Origin: Hetaerina americana
Lineage: Eukaryota; Arthropoda; Insecta; Odonata; Calopterygidae
Reading direction: 5' to 3'
Assembly: GCA_022747635.1 (NCBI GenBank)
Contig: JAKTNV010000009.1
Span: 1,314,501-1,378,500, forward strand
DNA: 64,000 bases
Shown: positions 11,204-21,261 of the stretch, one piece after another
Numbering within the stretch: position 1 is the stretch's first letter
Layout: the number at the start of each line of letters is the position of its first letter
Notes under the pieces: generated by a model
The model's input: only the letters and a program-made list of their open reading frames with translations
The model's database searches: none
What the model was told of the DNA's origin: nothing
Position numbers and translations under genes: made by a program

Positions 11204-12222
11204 AAAAAAGGCCTACAGTGGTCGAGTATCCTATCCGCTACCTTACTCGCCGCTTCCGCCGTGTAATGGACCCCAGATCGGTTAAGGGGAGTCCTGCAAG
11301 ATCGGAGGGTTGGTCTCAGGTCGACGAAGGAGGCTCCTATGTCCGAGCAGAATCTCGATAGTCTCTGGTTTATGCCTTCCACTCGGCTCCAAACCAGAGA
11401 CCCGCGATCCTCCCTCGGAACGATGCTGCAGACCGTTAGTCCCAGCCGAACCCCCTCGACGCCCTGGACGCGCTTCACCTCGGAGCTCAGTTCCCTAAGG
11501 GAACGGAGGACCTCCTCGGATCCACGGTCCGTGACGTCGTTGGTGCCCACATGGGCCACGACCTGCAGCCTAGAGCACTTCGTGCCTTTGACCGCCGCCT
11601 CGATCGCCTTCGTCACCTGAGGGACTCCTCCGCCTGGTATACACCAGGCGGTCACCCGTTGATCGGCGCCTACGCGGCGCGCCCTTTCCCTCAATGGGAC
11701 CATTACACGACGGACATTCGAGCTACCTATTACTACAATTCCCTCCCTTCCCGTTCCCTGACGTCTTACCCTAGGCAGTGCCCTCGGAGTAGGGGTAGGG
11801 GCTGCAGGTACGGTGGTGCTGTCATCCGACAACACCTGGTACCTGTTGGAGACGGGGATGGTATCTGCCTCCGCAGAGTCCAATCCACGCCGCAGCGTTA
11901 CCTTCCCCTTGCCTCGAGAGACAACCCTCCAATCGTCTGACCTACGGACGTGAGACACTCCCTCGTTGGGAGATGGGACACGGGGTAGGTCTCTAATCGC
12001 CCAGCCACGTGTAGCATTCGGACGAATCCGTGCACCCATATGGGCGTGGCGGGTTTTCGTATTCCCACCCCGAGCACCATCTCTCCCGAGGGGAGCCCTC
12101 CGGCCGGCGATCTCCGATCGAAGCTCCCGCACCATTCTCTCCAGCATGACGATACGGGCCCTTAAAGCCGCGCATTCGCTAGTGCCTTCGAGCATGGCAA
12201 CAGGGGACCTAGATGAAGCCAT
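11197..12222 (-). CDS. LINE family A ORF1: coiled coil plus SGNH esterase-like domain
   Basis: A 341-residue protein starting at an ATG. Residues ~15-45 form a leucine-rich helix likely to be a coiled coil (LRARIVMLERMVRELRSEI), useful for ORF1 oligomerisation. A basic, Pro/Ser/Arg-rich middle follows, with an SNRYQVLSDD motif. From about residue 160 an SGNH/GDSL hydrolase-like domain appears: VVVIGSSNVRR (block with the nucleophile-type Ser), HVGTND (GxND block near 219) and SGVHYT (His block near 318). Esterase domains in ORF1 are established for CR1-type LINEs. The last codons contain TTT TTA six bases before the stop, which overlaps the ORF2 frame. Confidence 0.88.
   Translation of the reverse strand: MASSRSPVAMLEGTSECAALRARIVMLERMVRELRSEIAGRRAPLGRDGARGGNTKTRHAHMGARIRPNATRGWAIRDLPRVPSPNEGVSHVRRSDDWRVVSRGKGKVTLRRGLDSAEADTIPVSNRYQVLSDDSTTVPAAPTPTPRALPRVRRQGTGREGIVVIGSSNVRRVMVPLRERARRVGADQRVTAWCIPGGGVPQVTKAIEAAVKGTKCSRLQVVAHVGTNDVTDRGSEEVLRSLRELSSEVKRVQGVEGVRLGLTVCSIVPREDRGSLVWSRVEGINQRLSRFCSDIGASFVDLRPTLRSCRTPLNRSGVHYTAEAASKVADRILDHCRPFLG
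11203..11209 (-). promoter_or_regulatory. Candidate -1 ribosomal frameshift site between ORF1 and ORF2
   Basis: In transcript sense the heptamer is T TTT TTA in the correct X XXY YYZ phase of ORF1 (codons CCT TTT TTA GGA TAG). A -1 slip continues as AGG ATA GAG GGC and stays open into the endonuclease without an ATG. The distance from 11203 to 11089 is exactly 38 codons in the ORF2 frame. The same heptamer stands at 24165-24171 in copy A3. Confidence 0.6.
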
Positions 12223-12387
12223 CCTAATTAAACTACTGAGTTCCCAACAAAAGCTAACTTGTATACACTATGCTAAAATTTCTAAGAGGGGTTAGTTCTA
12301 GCATTCTAGCATTTGTCAAAAGTGCTTTTTCGGGATTGCACAAATGTTAACACGGGGGAAGCGTAGTAAAGTCTAAGGACAAACGAT
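12223..12387 (-). other. Probable 5' UTR or promoter of LINE A1
   Basis: Non-coding stretch between the ORF1 start and the next element. No other copy in the window extends this far 5', so the exact 5' end is not proven. An internal pol II promoter would be expected in this position for a LINE. Confidence 0.4.
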
Positions 12388-12865
12388 TCTACATCTACAT
12401 CTACATAATACCACGCAAGCCGCCGCAAGGGCGTGTGGCGGGGGGTGTTAGGTCACCAACCGTAAAAAGGAAAAATACCACATGCAAAAAAACAACACGG
12501 AAAATTACACCCACAGCAGCGCACCCACTCATGTAAAAAACCCTTCATCCAACACTCATGCAAACACATATACCGCATAACAACTAAAAACTGCACCCAA
12601 GGATGAAGCACGAAAGCCATCCTACAATACGCAAGCCAGGACACAACAAGCAAGGATGTGAAACATCACTACCACATGAACATGCAACACAAAACACTCT
12701 ACCCCCCGAAGAGACTGTAAAAGGCAGGGAATGCGACCCAACGTTGCAGTTAGCAGGAATTTCCCCCCACGGAGAGGGACGAGGGATTGAAAGGGAAACT
12801 TAAAAACAGATGAACAGAACACGATTGAGGTCATTCGGAAAGAATGGGTTATTATAACAAAATTC
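12388..12865 (-). mobile_element. Family A copy A2: 3' UTR only
   Basis: Severely 5'-truncated family A insertion made only of the 3' UTR, terminal hairpin (12412-12445) and hexamer tail (12388-12411). It aligns with the 3' UTR of A1 and of copy 59874-60702 up to about 12863, and then leaves the family. Its tail directly abuts the inferred 5' end of A1. Confidence 0.85.
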
Positions 12866-12898
12866 ATGACGGAGAGTAACGAGCTTACCTTATGTACA

Positions 12899-12982
12899 GG
12901 TAATATATATTATATATAATATATATATAAGTATATATATATATTATATAAGTTAGGTATATATATATATTATATAAGTTAA

Positions 12983-13034
<52 letters not shown>
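12899..13034. repeat. (TA)n microsatellite
   Basis: Interrupted and then pure TA dinucleotide tract, ending exactly where PLE coding homology starts. PLE fragments elsewhere in the window also border (TA)n tracts (28119, 28536, 42400, 42808). Confidence 0.9.
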
Positions 13035-13038
<4 letters not shown>

Positions 13039-14403
13039 CACTCCCTCCCGACACCCAAATTACTATGGCTACTATCGATGTCACCTCCTTATACACATCC
13101 ATTCCTCACCAAGACGGCCTTTCTTCCCTATGTTACTTCCACTCCAAACGCCCTACCCCTCAAATCCCCAGTACCGATTTTCTCATTGATCTTTCCAATT
13201 TCATTCTCACCCGCAACTCCTTTTCTTTCAACAATAACCATTACCTCCAAATAAAGGGCTGTGCCATGGGTAGCAGATTCTGCCCTTCATATGCAAACCT
13301 CCACCTCGGTGTCCTGGAAGAGAATTTCCTTTCCAACTATCCTCTGCAACCTCTCCTGTGGCTCCGATACATTGACGACATCTTTCTACTATGGCCACAC
13401 AGCATAGATTCCCTCATTTTCCTTCATCTCCCAACTCAATGATTCCTCATCTTTGTCTTTCACCTCGACCATTTCATCCTCTCAGATTACCTTCCTCGAT
13501 GTTAATATTTCCCTCAGTAACAACAAATTTCTTACCTCTGTTCACACCAAACCTACTAATAAGCAGCAATACCTTCATTACAGCAGTTGTCACCCCTCCC
13601 AGACCAAGCGCTCCCTCCCTTACTCTCTTTCTATCCGCGGTCACCGCATTTGCAACCATCCCGAATCCCTTAACAAACACCTTAACAACCTTCACCACTC
13701 CCTCCTCCATCGAGGATACCCTGATTCTCTCCTCCATAAAAAAATACTTAAACATTCCTACACCCTCAAGCCTGCCTCAACCACAGACTCCCAGCCTCTC
13801 TCAATCTCTACTACCTACTTCCCAGGCATTCAGTCCCTCAAATTCATCCTCAAAAATCACAACACTTCCTCCAACCTTCTTCCCAAATGCCCCTCTGTCA
13901 CCTTCAAACGTCCCGCCAACCTAGCAGATATCCTCAAATCCACCAGGCCGCTCTCAAAATCCCCTCACACCCCCAGAGCCATACCCACTCCATGTCATCT
14001 AGCAAGATGCAAAACCTGCCCTATTTTTACCACTCCAGCCCACTCCATCCTACCATTTAACTTTCTCCCGCCCTTCCCCTATTCCTCTTGCACTTCCAAG
14101 AATGTTGTTTATCTTCTTACCTGTAAACTCTGCCCGTCCTTTTACATAGGCCAATGTTCCACACCACTTAACATTAGGATTAATAACCACCGCGCCTCGT
14201 GCAATCCCTCCTCCCCGTCCGCGGGTCTCCCCATCCCTAAACATGCTTCCCATCATAGTACCACTTTCAACCAGTGTTACGATGTTTCCGTCCTAGCGTC
14301 CCTTCCCACATCCGATAACCCTATAGAATTAAAAACTCTTGAAATGGTATTCATTTACATCTGTATGGCCTATCAGCATCCGGGCCTCAATGTCGTTCAC
14401 TGA
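13035..14403 (+). pseudogene. Penelope-like element P1: RT core and GIY-YIG endonuclease
   Basis: 5'-truncated PLE polyprotein. It begins in the RT at MATIDVTSLYTSIPH (first catalytic Asp) and has KGCAMGSRFCPSYANL and the YIDD catalytic box near 13373. A frameshift lies between 13390 and 13453. The second frame (13453-14403) carries ITFLDVNI, a long linker, a Cys/His cluster (CHLARCKTC) and the GIY-YIG nuclease: VVYLLTCKLCPSFYIGQ, then the Arg-containing NIRINNHR and the Glu-containing IELKTLEM, ending at a TGA. The order RT then GIY-YIG is diagnostic of Penelope-type retroelements. The RT N-terminus is missing. Confidence 0.92.
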
Positions 14404-14926
14404 TGGGAGTGGTCTAAAATTGTTATTTTGTGGAAGCAAAGCATATCGGGGGGTCGACACTGTGTTTTTCCGAATAAGTTTTGGTGTACGTGGCCTTTGT
14501 TTTGACTCACGTGGTCTTTATCAATACTTTGTAGGTTGAAACATGAGTCTCGTATGTTGCAATAGTTGCGATGAGCATGTTGTTCTATTTTCCGATATTG
14601 TGTCAATTCCACCCCTTCCCTCTACCTTTCCTCTCCCGAACCATTCCTTTCACGCCTCCTTCGCCTCCCATTCTCCCCTTCCCCTGGCCCCCTTCCCTTT
14701 CTCTCGCACCCCTCACCTCAACAATTCCAGCAGTCATTACTTCTACGAGTATACCTTTATTACGAGTTACGTATATCTTCAGAGGAAGACGGATTGTTTC
14801 CGTCGAAATATCAAGAAAATACGTGTGAGTGTTCTCTTTTTTTGGGTTCCTATATTGTGTGTTACTGTGTATTGTACTATTCGGCACTTCCGTGTTACGT
14901 CTACGAAAGCATATATATATATGCTT
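14404..14926 (+). mobile_element. PLE P1 3' region with hammerhead-like module
   Basis: Downstream of the P1 stop lies a pyrimidine-rich spacer (14608-14730), then a module with a stem (GACGGA 14788-14793 / TCCGTC 14799-14804) followed by GAAA (14805-14808). This resembles the degenerate hammerhead motifs known in PLE terminal repeats. A short alternating AT stretch (14911-14924) closes the unit, just before PLE copy P2. Confidence 0.6.
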
Positions 14927-15574
14927 AACTTAAAAACCAATCCCGCACTTGAGAAATTCCGCCCGGCTTCAACTCATGAGCCAAAACCTCTTCCTAGTAA
15001 CCATCCTGTCGAAATTTTTTTACGTCTCCTTATCGAAAACGTTTCCAATCAATCCTTCAGAAAACATCTCAGACCGAAAAATAACCTCTCCATGAACGAA
15101 CGTCATGCCCTAAAAACCCTACAGTCCAATCCCAACATCGTTGCTACCTCCGCCGACAAAGGCTCCTCTGTTGTAATTCTAAACACCAATGATTATATTT
15201 CCAAAGCCCTCGCTCAACTCAACGATATATCCACCTATATCACTCTCACCAAAAACCCAACACAAACTTTCCAAACCGAAATTCGGTCTTTTCTTCTCCA
15301 CTCCGGACCAGAAGAAGGCCTCATCTCCCAAGACATATCCCTACTTTCACCCCCAAACCCCAGAACACCCCAGTTTTATCTCCTCCCAAAACTACATAAA
15401 CCCAACATCCCCTGTCGCCCTATAGTTTCCAGTTACAATTCTCCCACCGAAAGAATCTCCGCATTCCGTGACCACCACCTACAACCACCTGTACTCCCCT
15501 TGTCCTCCTTCACGAAAGACACCAACCACTTCCTCAACCATCTAAAATCTCTATTCCCTCCACCCACAAACTAC
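14927..15574 (+). pseudogene. PLE copy P2, N-terminal RT part (interrupted)
   Basis: Encodes the region before the PLE RT core: NPALEKFRPASTHEPKP, a long acidic and basic stretch, SADKGSSVVILN and FYLLPKLHKPNIPCRPIVSS. It is nearly identical to P3 (21465-22110). The frame ends where family A copy A4 is inserted. The rest of the element resumes at 16825, so P2 is one PLE split by a LINE. It follows P1 in the same orientation, a head-to-tail arrangement typical of PLEs. Confidence 0.9.
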
Positions 15575-16824
15575 GTTTTATTCTAGAGCAGGATTTAGAT
15601 TGCATTACTAAATGGTGTTCTAACTGGGGATTGACTCTAAATTATAATAAATGTTCAGTGGTAAATTTCTTTAAAAGCTCAACGGGATTTGCTTACAAAT
15701 TAGCTGGAGGTGACCTAGTAGTAGTTGATACGGTGAAATACCTAGGTGTCACATTCACAAAAGACTTAACTTGGGGGACTCACATACGTAAAGTCTGCGG
15801 TCAAGCATATAAAAAATTGGGATTCATTAGACGCATTGTCGGCAAAAGTGACTCGAAGGTCAAGGAACGTTGTTACCACGCTCTTGTAAGGCCTCATTTA
15901 GAATACGCATGCAGCGTGTGGGATCCGAGTGAAAAAGGTCTCATTCGGGAAATTGAGAAGGTTCAACGCCGGGCAGCCCGTTTTGTAAAAAATTCCTACG
16001 ATAAAACGCAAAACGTCACCGAAATGCTCATGGATTTGGGGTGGGAATCATTGGCTGAGAGACGATTCAATGCAAGATTGAAATTATTAAATAAATTTAG
16101 ATCCGCTTGTTTCAGCACCGAGGTCTCGCAAATTATTCGTACTCCTACATACATTAGTCGCTTGGATCATGCATATAAAATTCGGGAAATAGATGCCAGA
16201 ACTAGCCGACTCAAGGACTCCTTCTTCCCACGGACAATACGGGATAGCAACTGCAGGGTTATAGATAGCAAAAATTCCACTTGCCACCCTCAGCGTCTAA
16301 AAATAATTAGTTGTATTTAAATGCATGCTCTTCCACTAACCTTATGTGTTTTGCTATAATAACCCATTCTTTCCGAATGACCTCATTCGTGTTCCGTTCA
16401 TCTGTTTTTAAGTCTCCCTTTCAATCCCTCGTCCCTCTCCGCGGGGGCAAATTCCTGCTACCTGCAACGTTGGGTCGCATTCCCTGCCAATTAGAGACTC
16501 TTTGGGGGTCGAGTGTTTCGTGGTGCATTTTCATGTGGTAGTGATGTTTCAATTTCTTGCTTGTTGTGTCCTGGCTTCCGTGTTGTAGAATGTCTTTCGT
16601 GCTGCGTCATGGGGTGCAGTTTTTTAGTTGTTTTACGGTATATGTGTTTGCATGAGTATTGGATGAAGGGATTTTTGCATGAGTGTGTGCGCTGCTGTGG
16701 GTGTAATTTTCCGTGTTTGTTTTTTTGCATGTGGTATTTTTCTTTTTTACGGTTGGTGACCTAACACCCCCCGCCACACGCCCTTGCGGCGGCTTGCGGG
16801 GTATTATGTAGATGTAGATGTAGA
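15575..16824 (+). mobile_element. LINE family A copy A4, inserted in PLE P2
   Basis: 5'-truncated family A copy starting in the RT at RFILEQDLDCITKW. The frame 15631-16320 runs through NFFKSSTGFAYKLAGG, YLGVTFTKDLTWG and SFFPRTIRDSNC. One base is lost in the terminal A run, so the original stop is bypassed by a few codons. The full 3' UTR, terminal hairpin (16767-16800) and GATGTA tail are present. Target DNA is duplicated by only about 3 bases ('tac', 15572-15574 and 16825-16827). It retains Ser at the codon that is a stop in A3 and A5. Confidence 0.92.
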
Positions 16825-17237
16825 TACTTATGGCCACCATCGACGTCACCTCGCATTATACCTCTATTCTCCATGAAGAATGCTTATCCTTCCTTCGGCA
16901 TTATCTTTTTCTACGCCCCCCTTCCCCAGCGCCCCTCGACTGAATTGCTCCTGAATCTTGCCAATCTCGTTCTGACTAAAAATTCTTTCCAGAATTACTT
17001 TTACCTACATACCAAAGGCACAGCGATGGGAACGAGGATGGCACCATCATTCGCCAATCTCTTCATGGGCCACCACGAAGAGACTTTCCTGTCACAGCAA
17101 CCCCTTCAACCTCTTTACTTGGTCCGCTACATAGACGATATTTTTATTCTCTGGACACATGGTTCTGATTCTCTCAACAATTTCTTATCCATCTTATATT
17201 CATCTTTCACTGTTAAATTCACCTCTTCCATTTCGGC
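16825..17237 (+). pseudogene. PLE copy P2, RT core after the LINE insertion
   Basis: Resumes P2 at MATIDVTS (16830) and continues in frame pieces with LVLTKNSFQNYFYL, KGTAMGTRMAPSFANLF and the catalytic YIDDIF at 17132-17149. Homology with P3 stops abruptly in the phrase 'tccatttc' near 17237, so the linker and GIY-YIG domain are deleted. Confidence 0.88.
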
Positions 17238-17730
17238 ACAAACCGTTACGTTTATTTTTATCCAAGTGTGTATATGTATAAAAATAATAGAATAAAATAT
17301 TTGGAGTTCTAATTTTACTTTACAAGAGTTCGTTGATCTCCTTTTGATGTTATAACAATAATTTTTTGTGATTCCTTTCTCGGCAAGGCGTCAGGAATGC
17401 CAACACAATTGCCGTCCCTGATCACCCAGTGGCTTTGACTACCGATGGTATTGTGTATCCGGCGTTGACACCTTTGAGCGCATGTCCACACTCGTGCGGC
17501 CAACGTTGGAGCGCACAATCTATCTCAAGGTAAGTTATAAGGAAAGTGGCCTTATGCAGCATGCTAAGTGAACCCAAGCAATCGAGAAAGCAGCATATTG
17601 CATTAGGAACGGTTGCTCATGTTAAATTACGTCGTAAGAAATTGGTCAGCGCTATTTTCAATGCCGGTGATTCCGCCTCCCGAGATCAGCGCTCTTTGAA
17701 AATTCATTTATATGAACCAAAAATTAAGCT
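17238..17730. other. No gene recognised
   Basis: Sequence after the PLE P2 breakpoint. A short frame begins near 17546 but runs into the SINE at 17740, so it is unlikely to be a gene. Confidence 0.5.
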
Positions 17731-17739
17731 GAAATATGT

Positions 17740-17983
17740 AAGCCGGGGTATCGCAGTGGGGGTAGAAGCCTCAATTATTGACCGAATGGCCCGGATTCGA
17801 TTCCCTGTGACGACTCTGTACTTCTTCGCCTTCGTCCAAGATTTGCACGGCTCCAGATGTCCGTGGGAGAGCACAGACGGCACATGGAAAGGACTGACCT
17901 CCACAAATACCCTGCTGATGCTTGAACTTCATGCGCCGCATGGGGAGGGCTTAATCGAGGGTGATATAAATAAATAAAATAAA
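17740..17983 (+). mobile_element. Second tRNA-derived SINE, different family
   Basis: Starts with a tRNA-like head: A-box-like TATCGCAGTGGG near 17749 and B-box GGATTCGATTCCC near 17792. A ~140-base body follows, ending in an AAATA-type tail (17963-17983). Perfect 9-bp direct repeats 'gaaatatgt' flank it at 17731-17739 and 17984-17992. Head and body differ from the SINE at 1980-2287, and its simple A-rich tail suggests a different partner LINE. Confidence 0.82.
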
Positions 17984-17992
17984 GAAATATGT

Positions 17993-19505
17993 CAAATACG
18001 TGCGGTCGAAATGGATGCCAGGCATAGTGATTGGCAGTAGGATGTAGAAGACTGAGAAAATGGGGTGAATATTAGGCAAACGAGGAAGTGGCAGGAATTG
18101 GGGGTGGGGGAGTTGGACGGGGGAAGGAAGTACGTAGACGGAGTTGAAGAGGGACTCTGATTAGAGTACGACCTTGGATTGTTTTATGTTGGGGGAGACA
18201 AGAGAACTATTTGGTGGTGTGTATCCATCCAAAATTTATCTTAACCGGTTGATTACCTAAAATAGGGCTCAGTGAATATGCGGTGAGATCAACCAATTCT
18301 ATTGTAAACCAATTTTCTGGTTGATCACTTTGATTGATGGATCTGTTAATCTCGTGGACATCACGTAATATGCAAAAGTGGTAGAAATCCATTGTTGATG
18401 CGTTGATGCGATGACATTCCTCGTCATCGCATCGTATCAATCGACACGAAGGGTGGTGATTGGCCATGATGGGCTCTTCCCGAATTCTTCTGGCGCGTCG
18501 AATTCACACCCTCAAGGCCGAGAAGCTGCTTTCTTTATGGTATACGAACCCGAAATCGAACGGGTTAATGAAAACAAGAGTGTATCAACCATCCCGATGG
18601 CGAAGACTAATCATTGAATATTGAATGAGTTCTGAATAAACGAATTGGGAACCGTCAAACTCGAAGAATATATCTTGTTACCAACATGACACAATGTTAC
18701 ACTAAAAGCCCATCGTGTATGAGAACCAGGAAGATTGGCAACATATTTGGGAAGTGTTCTAAATCTTGAAGAGCCCGTTTATCAATTGATTGACGCCTAC
18801 ATTACGTAGATTAAAAATTCACAAATCATGGATAATTATTATCCGAAACGTCTTTTGCTAATGGTGGTATTTTACTAAACTGCTTCTTGGTTTAACCACA
18901 ATTGTCCCCTTCTCGGATCGAATAATCTTCGGCCACGGCTGTCTTTGGATTCCAATTCCACCACCACGAGTAATCTGCAGTGGCGCGCGCAAGAGTTGAG
19001 ATACGGGGGAGAATGGCCGACTCGCCGGGGACATCCTCTGGTCGGCGCTTTCGGATCACCTGAGTGCACGGAGGGCGAAGCCACCGATCTCCGCGGGGAG
19101 GGAGTGCTTTCTCCGGATCGAATACTCTACGACCTAATCGGGACTAACTCCGATCGGAAACCAATCATATATTTAATATACCATCGTCGGACCGGAAATC
19201 GGAGAGGTGCATCGGGTTTCCCGCTCTGGCACAGAGTCTGAGATCACGTCTCCGCCTCTTCGCAATTTCTTAATGCAGTGCTCCCGGAAAACTAGAGCGT
19301 GATTTCCCGTCGCACTGTCGCCACCCGTGACGCGATCTTCGTCCGTGGTACTGCTAGCGATCTCGACACGCGCCGCATTCATCCGACAATCCGTGCGGGA
19401 ATCGGGATTGGTGCTGTGGTGCGTTCCGAAGCTGGACATTTTTAAAACGCGATAAAATAATCGTTAGCTAACTCGTAACAATGATAACTACAAACACGCG
19501 CTATA
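17993..19505. other. No gene recognised; a few repeats
   Basis: At 18205-18255 there is a phrase also found at 42900-42960 ('ttaaccggttgattaccta' type), a minor dispersed repeat. A short inverted repeat lies at 18408-18435 (gatgcgatgac / gtcatcgcatc). The GC-richer part 18900-19440 has open frames without recognisable domains. Confidence 0.45.
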
Positions 19506-20507
19506 CAAGGCATATTCATAAAGTAAGGGCCGTTTACTTATATTTAGATATTGGCGCTTCAGAACAAAGTTTTACTCCTGCAGCGCCATCTATAGATTCA
19601 TTGAGAAGCTATAGCAGCATTTGTTTTGTTGCAGAGGTCGTTTGCTTGTCCGTGCATGCGAACAACAATGTCCGCGACAATCATTGATCCCGCCAGCTGG
19701 GAAGTGCGTTCTTCTGTCATACGGTTTTTGTATGCAAAAAGATTGTCGGCTGCTGAAATTCATCGGGAGTTATGCCTAGTTTATGGACCTTCAGCTATGA
19801 GTGAAGAAAAGGCTAGGCGATGGTGGCTTCATTTTAAAAATGAACTGCAACGAATGTCCATGACGAAGGGCGAAGTGGCAGGCCCAGTATTGAGACCGAT
19901 GAAATTGTTTCGCAAGCGTAAAACACTGCGATGTGATCGTCGATTGACGACTAATGGCCTGGGAGAACAATTTCCTCATCTTGGACGCACTACTGTCTAC
20001 AATATTGTCACGGAAAACCTCAGATACCACCAATTGTGTGCAAGGTGGGTACCGAAAATGCTCACCGACCGCTACAAAGAGAGTCCAGTGGCCGTGAGTT
20101 TTTGGGCCGTTACCAACAAGATGGAGATGACTTGTTTTCTCGCTTTGTTACCGGGGACGAGACGTGGATATCCTACATCAATCCAGAAACTAAACAGCAA
20201 TCGATGCAGTGGCGACAATCATATTCCCCAAAACCGAAATAGTTAAAGCAAACTCCGTACACAAGTCGAAAAGTCATGGCTACCGTTTTTTGGGATATAA
20301 AAGGTGTTCTTTTAGTGGATTTTATGGAATATGGGAAAATAGTTACAGCTGATGTATTCTACGAAACGCACAAAACACTGAGACATGTGATCCAAAACAA
20401 ACAACGCGGGAAACTGTCATCTATTGTCATTCTCCTCTACGATAACGCGAGTCCTCACACCGCTGCCAAAACCAATAAGAAAATTCAAGATTTTCGCTCG
20501 AAACTCA
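19506..20507 (+). pseudogene. Mariner transposase M1, 3' end cut off
   Basis: A terminal-repeat-like start next to TA (19504-19505; CAAGGCATATTCATAAAGTAAGG) is followed by a mariner transposase. It has a helix-turn-helix region (frame 19668 onward), RTTVYNIVTENL, CARWVPKMLT, the first catalytic block GDETWISYINPETKQQSMQW (20154-20213, in another frame), VMATVFWDIKGVLLVDFM and the second block YDNASPHTAA. At least two frameshifts and a TAG are visible. The third catalytic Asp and the 3' terminal repeat are missing: a family A 3' fragment starts at 20508. Confidence 0.88.
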
Positions 20508-20984
20508 TCTACATAATACCCCGCGAGCCGCCGCAAGGGCGTGTGGCGGGGGGTGTTAGGTCACCACTTGTAAAAAGGAACAATGCCTCATGCAGACAAC
20601 AATATGAAAAACTACACCCACGGCAGCGCACCCACTCATGCAAAAAACCCTTCATCCAATACTCATGCAAACACATACACCTTAAACCAACAAACAACTG
20701 TTCCCCAGGATGCAGCACTAAAGCCACCCAACAACACGCAAACCAGGACACAACAAGCAAGAATGCGAAAGTCCACCACCGCATGAACATGCAACACAAT
20801 ACACTCTACCCCCAAAGGAGGCGGTGAAGGGCAGAGAATGAGACCCAATGGGCAGATCCGCCGGCGGAGAGGGACGAGGGATTGAAGGGGGGACTTAAAA
20901 ACCGATGAAAGAACACTAATGAGGCCATTTGAAAAGAATGTGTTATGATAACAAAACACACAAGGTTTGTGAAAGAGAACTAAT
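20508..20984 (-). mobile_element. Family A 3' UTR fragment (diverged copy)
   Basis: Truncated LINE 3' end on the minus strand: hexamer tail, hairpin near 20519-20552, and a diverged family A UTR ending at about 20984. It replaces the 3' part of mariner M1, which does not resume on the other side, so a deletion accompanied or followed the insertion. Confidence 0.78.
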
Positions 20985-21261
20985 TTCACAAGGAGGAGGG
21001 AGTTGATGACAGGGACGTTGAGTAAGGGTATTAAGAAAAGACTCGTAAAAACTTTGATATAGAGCGTCTTTATGTACGCCACGTAAACGTGGTCATTGAA
21101 GCAGTAGGATAGACGTATGTTGGAGGCTTTTTAAATGTGGGTGTGGAGAAGAATGGAGAAGATGAAATGGACCGAGAAGAAAATAAATGAGGAAGTACTT
21201 GGTATGGTGGGCGAAGAGAGGGGTTTTTTGGGAGAAATCCTATGGATGTAGGAAAAGAAGC
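20985..21261 (+). pseudogene. RTE-like LINE C-terminus fragment
   Basis: Translation in one main frame, with stops, gives the C-terminal block of endonuclease-RT LINEs of the RTE-like group: GIKKRLVKTL, then RMLEAF-MWVWRRMEKMKWTEK and NEEVLGMVGEERGFLGEIL. This follows the family pattern 'W-W-RRMEKI-WTEK--NEEVL'. Only the C-terminus is left, joined directly to PLE P3. Confidence 0.7.

Larger units (their letters stand above)
7711..12387 (-). mobile_element. Near-complete CR1/L2-like LINE, family A copy A1
   Basis: The best-preserved element in the window. On the minus strand it has a possible 5' UTR (12223-12387), ORF1 (12222-11197), ORF2 (frame open from 11203 to 8225), a 3' UTR of about 500 bases (8224-7711), a terminal GC-rich hairpin (7737-7770) and a GATGTA-type repeat tail (7711-7736). 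The hexamer tail in place of poly(A) fits CR1/L2 clades. Its inferred 5' end abuts the 3' tail of another family A copy at 12388, so I cannot define a target duplication. Both ORFs are free of stops, so this copy could have been active recently. Confidence 0.9.

Noticed and set aside
17546..17977. 143-codon open frame
   Set aside because: Its second half is the SINE at 17740-17983, so it is a chance frame across an element boundary.
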